Of a stretch of DNA of 11,032 nucleotides, positions 6,903 through 11,032 are shown in pieces. Below the pieces are notes generated by a model. It was not told where the DNA came from. It worked only from the letters and a program-made list of their open reading frames with translations, and did no database searches. Position 1 is the first letter of the stretch. Every line of letters starts with the position of its first letter. The position numbers were made by a program, and so were the translations under genes. Source of the DNA: Chthoniobacterales bacterium (lineage in GTDB: Bacteria > Verrucomicrobiota > Verrucomicrobiia > Chthoniobacterales > UBA10450); assembly GCA_013695925.1 (NCBI GenBank), contig JACCZO010000435.1:1-11032 (forward strand), in the 5' to 3' direction.

Positions 6903-8078
6903 ATGACCGAGGGCAAAGGCGACGACATCCTGGTGATAGATGACGACCGGACCAGCCGGCGGATGCTGCTGCAGGCCTTGCGCAGTGCCGGCTACCACTG
7001 CCGAGATTCCGCCAGCGGCATCGAGGCGCTTGAAACATTGCCGCGGGATCTGCCCTCGCTTCTCCTCCTCGATTTCCACATGCCGGAGCTGAACGGCGCC
7101 GAAGTGCTGGCGCGCCTGCGGGCCGACGCCGACCCTGCAATTGCGCAATTGCCAGTGATCATGCTCACCGGGGACGGCGGCGAAGAAAGCGAGGTGCTTT
7201 GCCTCGAAGCGGGCGCCAACGATTTCGTGACCAAGCCGATCAATCTCCCGGTCCTGCGGGCACGGATCGATACGCAGTTGCGGCTCCAATCGTTGCGGCG
7301 CCAGTTGCAGCAGCAGAACAAGGAACTGGAAGCGTGGCGAGAAAACCTGGAGCGCGACCTGGCGGCGGCCCGGCTGACTCAGCAATCGCTCATTCCGCAA
7401 AAGCCGCCAAATCTGCCGGGCTGGGAAATCGCCGCGGAATACCGGCCCGTGATTCAGGTTGGGGGCGACATCTATGGCTGGCTGCGGATGCCGGATCGGC
7501 GCACCCTTTTTTGGATTGCGGACGCTACCGGACACGGCGCGGCTGCGGCTCTCCTTACGACGTTGGCAAAATTGCTGTTCCACCACGGGAGCGTAGAGCA
7601 CGTGGAGCCGGCGAAAATCATGCAGGCGGTGAATGCGGATTTTCGCAGCATCTTCGGCGCGCGGTCTTTCATGACGGCGATGTGTGTCGCCCTTGATCCC
7701 GAAAGCGGCCGGGCCAGCGTGGTCGGGGCGGGACATCCGCCGCTCCTGGTAACTCGGCAGGGGGCGGAGACCGAGCTGGTGCCGTCAAACGCGCCGCCGT
7801 TAGGCTTGCTCGAGGATTCGCAGTTTGCCGAGACGGCAATCGAGCTGCGGCCCGGCGATGGATTTCTCCTCTACACGGACGGGCTTTACGGACCCTGGAA
7901 AGAAGAAGGCGAACGCTGGAGCCCGACCCGTTTGCAGGCGCTGCTGGCGCAGAATGAATCGAGCGCGCAGGGGTTACTCCGGAAAGTTGTCGAGCGGGTC
8001 GCGCCCGATGCCGGCAGCACGTTACCGGACGATTTGGCGGTCGTTGCAGTGGTGCGAAAGGTCGCGACCGGCCTGTAA
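6903..8078 (+). CDS. Response regulator with PP2C-type (SpoIIE/RsbU-like) phosphatase output
   Basis: A 391-aa cytoplasmic signalling protein. In its family a sensor kinase phosphorylates the receiver, which controls a Ser/Thr phosphatase acting on an anti-anti-sigma-factor-like partner. The receiver domain is residues 8-125, with an acidic pocket (D13-D15), phospho-acceptor D57 in LLLLDFHMP, T89 and K111 (TKP). A Gln/Leu/Arg-rich coiled coil spans about 126-165. The PP2C domain spans about 175-388 with GGD (187-189), DATGHG (207-212), GHPPLL (277-282), YTDGL (324-328) and DDLAVV (376-381). The usual GGDxYD reads GGDIYG here, so the second Asp is Gly192, while the other metal ligands remain. 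No kinase or STAS partner lies nearby apart from a receiver remnant at 9090. The start ATG has no Shine-Dalgarno sequence. One CCTAACGG word lies inside the gene. Confidence 0.93.
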   Translation: MTEGKGDDILVIDDDRTSRRMLLQALRSAGYHCRDSASGIEALETLPRDLPSLLLLDFHMPELNGAEVLARLRADADPAIAQLPVIMLTGDGGEESEVLCLEAGANDFVTKPINLPVLRARIDTQLRLQSLRRQLQQQNKELEAWRENLERDLAAARLTQQSLIPQKPPNLPGWEIAAEYRPVIQVGGDIYGWLRMPDRRTLFWIADATGHGAAAALLTTLAKLLFHHGSVEHVEPAKIMQAVNADFRSIFGARSFMTAMCVALDPESGRASVVGAGHPPLLVTRQGAETELVPSNAPPLGLLEDSQFAETAIELRPGDGFLLYTDGLYGPWKEEGERWSPTRLQALLAQNESSAQGLLRKVVERVAPDAGSTLPDDLAVVAVVRKVATGL

Positions 8079-8141
8079 TTTTTTTTCACTCGGGAAAAAA
8101 TTAGTATTGCTCTCGCACTGCCCAGCGATTAATCACCCTCT

Positions 8142-8435
8142 ATGCCCAAAACCACAGCCAAGAAAACACCCTCGAAACGGAAGCCCAACGCAGCTTTCAT
8201 GAAGCCCGTCCAACCGGATGAAAAGCTCTCTCTCATCGTCGGCTCGAAACCGCTCCCGCGCTCGGAGCTGACGAAGAAGCTCTGGGACTACATCAAGAAA
8301 AACGGTCTGCAGGACAAGAAGAAGAGAACGCAGATCAACGCTGATGAAAACATGCGGCCGGTCTTCAACGGCAAGAGCCAGGTGAGCATGTTTGAGATGA
8401 CCAAGCTCGTCTCCGGTCACCTCAAGTCGACCTGA
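8142..8435 (+). CDS. SWIB/MDM2 domain protein
   Basis: A 97-aa basic protein. Residues 1-24 are a Lys/Thr/Pro-rich tail like those of nucleic-acid-binding proteins. Residues about 25-97 match the SWIB/MDM2 fold: LSLIVGSKPLPRSELTKKLWDYIKKN, then a QDKKKRTQINADE segment, then a MFEMTKLVSGHL helix. SWIB domains are best known from eukaryotic SWI/SNF complexes. In bacteria they occur alone, or fused to topoisomerase I in Chlamydiae, and are thought to act on chromatin or DNA topology; the function here is unproven. It starts 63 nt after the receiver-PP2C stop and is followed by a good terminator. No Shine-Dalgarno sequence is visible. Confidence 0.9.
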   Translation: MPKTTAKKTPSKRKPNAAFMKPVQPDEKLSLIVGSKPLPRSELTKKLWDYIKKNGLQDKKKRTQINADENMRPVFNGKSQVSMFEMTKLVSGHLKST

Positions 8436-8438
8436 TCG

Positions 8439-8467
8439 CCTAACGACTCTGGCAGCCTAACGGCTGG
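8439..8467 (+). repeat. Direct pair of CCTAACG words, the second in a mini-hairpin
   Basis: CCTAACGA (8439-8446) starts 4 nt after the SWIB stop, and CCTAACGG (8456-8463) follows 17 nt later in the same orientation. The second copy lies within a perfect hairpin, CAGCC (8454-8458), loop TAAC, GGCTG (8463-8467). Confidence 0.6.
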
Positions 8468-8472
8468 TATCC

Positions 8473-8545
8473 GAGGCTACTTTTCGTCGCCCGCGGGCAG
8501 GTGTTCTGTCCGCGGGCGCCCTTTTGTGAGGGGATTTGTAGCCTC
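8473..8545. repeat. Outer inverted repeat GAGGCTAC / GTAGCCTC around the terminator
   Basis: GAGGCTAC (8473-8480) and GTAGCCTC (8538-8545) are perfect 8-bp inverted repeats that enclose the terminator hairpin. GTAGCC ends also bound the REP-like pair at 1219-1308, which suggests related intergenic elements. Confidence 0.5.
8488..8526 (+). terminator. Rho-independent-type terminator after the SWIB gene
   Basis: A 12-bp GC-rich stem pairs 8488-8499 with 8507-8518 (one G-T wobble) around a 7-nt loop. A CTTTTG tract follows at 8521-8526. It lies about 50 nt after the SWIB stop and before the thioredoxin gene, so it should separate the two transcripts. Confidence 0.7.
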
Positions 8546-8621
8546 CTGCCTGCGGGAGGGTATCTGTTTAGCGGGGGCAAGCTATGTTGCGCCAGAGCAC
8601 CCTCTCGGCGACTGTGGCGCG
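8527..8621. other. Intergenic palindrome zone before the thioredoxin gene
   Basis: This stretch holds a GTAGCC-headed hairpin (CCTCC 8542-8546 with GGAGG 8555-8559) and a second inverted repeat (GCGCCA 8589-8594 with TGGCGC 8615-8620, 20-nt loop) ending directly before the likely GTG start. It can be read in frame with the next gene, but that reading gives no signal peptide, so I treat it as untranslated. Confidence 0.45.
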
Positions 8622-9068
8622 GTGAAACACTTCCGCCTTGCCCTCCTGGCCGCTTTCCTCGGGCTCGCTTCGCTTCCCTCCGCCCGGGCGGAGGCGAACT
8701 GGATGACCGACTTCGCCAGGGCCCAGGCGCAGGCCAAGGCTGAGGATAAGCTCCTCCTCCTCGATTTTACCGGCTCCGACTGGTGCGGTTGGTGCAAGTT
8801 GATGGAGAAGGAGATTTTTTCCCAGCCCACCTTTGCGGAGTATGCCACGAAAAATCTCGTGCTGGTGCGGCTCGATTTTCCGCACGCCAAACCGCTCACT
8901 GCGGAAGTGAGAACGCAGAACCAGACGCTGGCCCAGAAATTGGGGATTCGAGGTTTCCCGACGATTGTCATGATGAACGGCGAGGGCAAACCGCTTGCCG
9001 TGCTCGGTTATGTCCGGGGCGGCCCGGAGGTCTTCATCAGCGAACTGAAGCAGGTCCCGAAAAGCTGA
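8622..9068 (+). CDS. Exported thioredoxin-fold protein
   Basis: Predicted 148-aa periplasmic thiol-disulfide protein. GTG at 8622 was chosen because it begins a typical Sec signal peptide (MKHFR, hydrophobic core, probable cleavage after ARA at 23). An upstream ATG at 8526 would put 32 unrelated residues before it. The thioredoxin domain spans about 40-145: DKLLLLDFTGSDWCGWC holds the redox pair C55-G-W-C58, and GFPT (111-114) supplies the cis-proline P113. The WCGWCK sequence and spacing resemble the thioredoxin_7 and DsbD C-terminal type, which usually works as a reductant. The partner is unknown; there is no DsbD or cytochrome biogenesis gene nearby. Its TGA stop lies in the left arm of a perfect inverted repeat. 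Confidence 0.88.
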   Translation: MKHFRLALLAAFLGLASLPSARAEANWMTDFARAQAQAKAEDKLLLLDFTGSDWCGWCKLMEKEIFSQPTFAEYATKNLVLVRLDFPHAKPLTAEVRTQNQTLAQKLGIRGFPTIVMMNGEGKPLAVLGYVRGGPEVFISELKQVPKS

Positions 9069-9094
9069 TTGGCCTAACGAACTTTCCAATCAGC
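9064..9094. terminator. Candidate bidirectional terminator with CCTAACGA in the loop
   Basis: A perfect 9-bp inverted repeat, GCTGATTGG (9064-9072) and CCAATCAGC (9086-9094), encloses a 13-nt loop that begins with CCTAACGA (9073-9080). The left arm contains the TGA of the thioredoxin gene and the right arm contains the TGA of the convergent receiver remnant. There is no strong T-tract, so termination may be weak or factor-dependent. Confidence 0.55.
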
Positions 9095-9347
9095 GGGCAG
9101 CCGCGTTCGAGGCGAGCGACCGTTCCAGGGCGTCGGCCAGTTCCCGCCGGGTAAAGGGCTTGGGGAGCGCCCCGCGGAATCCGTAGAAGAGAACTTCGGA
9201 GTGGGCCGCTTCGTCCGCAGAGCTGCTGCAGATGATGGCGTTCACATCCGGATCGATGCGGCGCAGGCGCGCGATCGTTTCGCCGCCGCCGGGTCCGCCC
9301 CAAACGGTGGCGTTCAGAATGACGGCTGGAATTGGAAGGAGCGATCG
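9090..9347 (-). pseudogene. Remnant of a receiver (REC) domain, C-terminal half only
   Basis: The minus frame from 9347 to the TGA at 9092-9090 encodes about 85 residues that match the second half of a receiver domain from a hybrid histidine kinase or response regulator. Recognisable pieces are PAVILNATVWGG, GETIARLRRIDPDV, a YGFRGALPKPF stretch with the conserved Lys-Pro, and RRELADALERSL. In this receiver subfamily the first piece normally reads LD-T-PGG, with the phospho-acceptor Asp; here it reads LN, so Asp has become Asn. The N-terminal half with the acidic pocket is absent. No ATG, GTG or TTG lies in a suitable place, and the frame is closed upstream by TAA at 9350-9348, which belongs to a CCTAACGA word. 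It looks like a decayed gene end. Confidence 0.75.
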
Positions 9348-9356
9348 TTAGGCTCC
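9338..9356 (-). repeat. Small hairpin overlapping a CCTAACGA word
   Basis: GGAGC (9338-9342) and GCTCC (9352-9356) form a perfect 5-bp stem around a 9-nt loop that contains most of the minus-strand word CCTAACGA (9352-9345). It lies just upstream of the receiver remnant and in the leader region of the deacetylase gene. Confidence 0.4.
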
Positions 9357-9408
9357 CGTCGCCCGGCCCTCCATTTGCTCGTTTGCTCGATACAGCGCAC
9401 CCTTGCCT

Positions 9409-10272
9409 GTGAAACTGCAGTTCCAAGCCTCGCTCCGCCTTCTTCTCCTGGCCAGCTCGCTCACCCTCTCTCTGGCTGGCTGTCTCGCGGCTCAGAACTC
9501 CACCGCACCGCCATCCTCGACCGCTACTCCTACCCCGCCCCCTGCCGCGACCGTGCCTGCGATCAGCTATAGCGCGGTGCATGTCGGCGGGCCCTACATC
9601 GCGATGACTTTCGACGATGGTCCGAGCGAAAAGTTAACCCCGGAGTTGCTCGACCTCCTGGCCAAGCATCACATTCGCGCCACTTTTTTTGTTATCGGCA
9701 AGAATGTGGTCGAGCATCCCGGGATATTGCAGCGGGCAGTGCGCGAAGGACACGAAATCGGCAACCACAGTTGGTCCCATCCCGCTTTTGGCAAAATGAG
9801 CGATGGAAGAGTGCGGGCCGAGCTGCAAAAGACTGACGATGCCATTCGCGCGGCGATCGGCACCGGCCCTGTCATCATGCGACCGCCTTACGGCTCGATC
9901 ACCGCCCGGCAGAAGAAATGGATCAACGCCGAGTTTGGCTATCGCACGATTCTCTGGGACGTTGATCCGCTGGATTGGAAAAGGCCGGGCCCCTCCGTCG
10001 TGACGAGTCGCATCGTGAAGGAAACGCGCCCCGGTTCGATCATTCTTTCGCACGACATTCATGCCGGGACGATCAAGGCGATGCCGGAGACCTTCGACCG
10101 CCTCGAGGCGAAAGGGTTTAAGTTCGTCACGGTCTCGGAATTGATCGCGATGGGTAAGCCAATGACGCCAAGAGAGACGGGCTCGGAAGGCCCGACTCCG
10201 CTTTCCTCGCCCGGGGTGAGCCCGGTCGTGATGCCTCCGCTCACGCCCACTCCTGCTCCGACGACGCCCTAA
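9409..10272 (+). CDS. NodB-type polysaccharide deacetylase lipoprotein
   Basis: Removes N-acetyl (or O-acetyl) groups from a cell-wall or surface polysaccharide; peptidoglycan GlcNAc is a likely substrate by family. Starting at GTG 9409 the protein has 287 aa and opens with a lipoprotein signal (hydrophobic core, Leu-Ala-Gly then Cys25). A TTG two codons earlier is possible. A Pro/Thr linker covers 31-50. The NodB domain covers about 62-248 with all five motifs: TFDDGP (67-72), HSWSH (120-124, metal ligands), RPPYG (158-162), DVDPLDW (184-190) and LSHDIH (213-218, catalytic His). A Pro/Ser/Thr-rich tail ends the protein. The catalytic set is complete, so an active enzyme anchored in the envelope is expected. 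The next gene starts 9 nt after its stop, suggesting an operon. Confidence 0.92.
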   Translation: MKLQFQASLRLLLLASSLTLSLAGCLAAQNSTAPPSSTATPTPPPAATVPAISYSAVHVGGPYIAMTFDDGPSEKLTPELLDLLAKHHIRATFFVIGKNVVEHPGILQRAVREGHEIGNHSWSHPAFGKMSDGRVRAELQKTDDAIRAAIGTGPVIMRPPYGSITARQKKWINAEFGYRTILWDVDPLDWKRPGPSVVTSRIVKETRPGSIILSHDIHAGTIKAMPETFDRLEAKGFKFVTVSELIAMGKPMTPRETGSEGPTPLSSPGVSPVVMPPLTPTPAPTTP

Positions 10273-10276
10273 GGAG
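10271..10276 (+). promoter_or_regulatory. Shine-Dalgarno sequence of the dynamin-like gene
   Basis: AAGGAG lies 5 nt before the ATG at 10282 and overlaps the deacetylase TAA stop. It is the only strong ribosome binding site I found in the window and fixes the start of the last gene. Confidence 0.75.
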
Positions 10277-10281
10277 CCGGC

Positions 10282-11032
10282 ATGGTCGCGGATCTTTATT
10301 TACAATTGCGCAGCCGGACGGAGGCCGCGCTCTCCGCCCTCCTCAAGCTGGCGGCCGACATGCAGCGCGAGCCCGCCATGCTCGACACCTTGCAGAACAT
10401 GCTCAAGGATGTGCGCGAGCCGCTTCTCTTCGTCGTGGTCGGCGAGGTGAAAGCCGGTAAGTCCACGCTCCTGAACGCACTTTTTGGCCAGGAATTTTGC
10501 AGGGTCGATGTCCTCCCCGCCACGGACCGAATTTACATTTTCAAATACGGCTCAACCGAGCAGGCGGTCGACGTCTCCACCCACGTAACCGAGCGTTATC
10601 AACCGATCGCTTTTCTCAAGGACTTCAACATCGTCGACACCCCGGGGACGAACACGATGGTGGCCGAGCACCAGACGATCACGGAAAATTTCATCCCGCG
10701 CGCCGACCTTGTGCTTTTTGTCTTCTCGGTCGTCAACCCGTGGGGCGCATCCGCCTGGGAATTACTGCGGTTGGTCAACCAGAAGTGGCTCAAAAACGTC
10801 GTCTTCGTCCTGCAACAGGCCGATCTGCGCGAACCAAGCGAGGTGAAGGTGATCGAGCAGCACCTGCGCGAGACAGCCAACCAGAAGCTGGGCTTCGCTC
10901 CGCCAATTTTTGCGGTTTCAGGACGAAAGGCATTTCTCTCCCGGACCTCGGGGGTAGATAAGGAGCGCCTTTGGCAGGAAAGCGATTTCGCGGCGTTCGA
11001 AAACCACATCAACCTCATGGTCGATCAGTCGC
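10282..11032 (+). CDS. Dynamin-like GTPase, N-terminal part (3' end outside window)
   Basis: A large-GTPase family protein cut by the right edge after 250 codons. Relatives bind GTP and remodel or tether membranes. The ATG has a good AAGGAG. Residues 1-48 form a helical lead-in (MVADLYLQLR...). The P-loop GEVKAGKST is at 54-62, the likely switch I Thr is T81 in LPATDR, and the G3 motif DTPGT is at 119-123. The G4 position, normally N/TKxD, reads QQAD (178-181): Asp is kept, but the Asn and Lys are replaced by Gln. A VSGRKAF segment near 215-221 may be G5. Bacterial dynamin-like genes often occur in adjacent pairs; a second one could lie just beyond this window. The deacetylase immediately upstream suggests a shared cell-envelope context. 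Confidence 0.85.
   Translation, partial: MVADLYLQLRSRTEAALSALLKLAADMQREPAMLDTLQNMLKDVREPLLFVVVGEVKAGKSTLLNALFGQEFCRVDVLPATDRIYIFKYGSTEQAVDVSTHVTERYQPIAFLKDFNIVDTPGTNTMVAEHQTITENFIPRADLVLFVFSVVNPWGASAWELLRLVNQKWLKNVVFVLQQADLREPSEVKVIEQHLRETANQKLGFAPPIFAVSGRKAFLSRTSGVDKERLWQESDFAAFENHINLMVDQS

Noticed and set aside
8526..8621. N-terminal extension of the thioredoxin protein to the ATG at 8526
   Set aside because: The added residues precede a complete signal peptide and come from palindromic intergenic DNA.
9037..9582. A 181-codon minus-strand frame overlapping the receiver remnant
   Set aside because: The receiver homology is in another frame; this one gives Arg/Gly-rich sequence with no recognisable domain.

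Overview
The window is GC-rich, gene-dense bacterial chromosome. The gene set suggests a Verrucomicrobiota-type organism, perhaps a soil lineage near Chthoniobacterales: a tryptophan-rich DUF6600-type lipoprotein, a free-standing SWIB domain protein, a class II-type EPSP synthase, palindromic GTAGCC-ended intergenic elements, and almost no Shine-Dalgarno sequences. This placement rests on general resemblance and is an inference.

Layout, left to right. (1) The 3' part of an ATP-dependent DNA ligase (+) runs in from the left edge and meets, tail to tail, a 610-aa DUF6600-type lipoprotein (-). A REP-like pair of palindromes lies between them. (2) Upstream of the lipoprotein are a 68-aa single-pass membrane protein (-) and a GAGCAC/GAGGAC hexanucleotide tandem repeat. 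(3) Then comes a compact minus-strand operon, aroA-cmk-plsC: aromatic amino acid synthesis, CMP phosphorylation and phosphatidic acid synthesis. The last two genes overlap by GTGA. (4) A small proline-rich lipoprotein (-) is divergent from a receiver-PP2C response regulator (+). (5) A SWIB/MDM2 domain protein (+) is followed by a terminator, an intergenic palindrome zone and an exported thioredoxin-fold protein (+). (6) A remnant of a receiver domain (-), with no usable start, converges on the thioredoxin gene. (7) A NodB-type polysaccharide deacetylase lipoprotein and a dynamin-like GTPase (+, cut by the right edge) form a short operon.

Housekeeping, cell-envelope and signalling genes are mixed, and there is no sign of a phage, IS element, CRISPR array or defence island. 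The feature that no gene explains is a short DNA word, CCTAACGA. It occurs 10 times (12 times as CCTAACG), in several reading frames and on both strands, against about 0.3 expected by chance. It is concentrated at gene ends: it supplies the TAA stop codon of two genes and lies in or beside small hairpins at four non-coding or gene-end positions. I regard this as the most interesting signal in the window.
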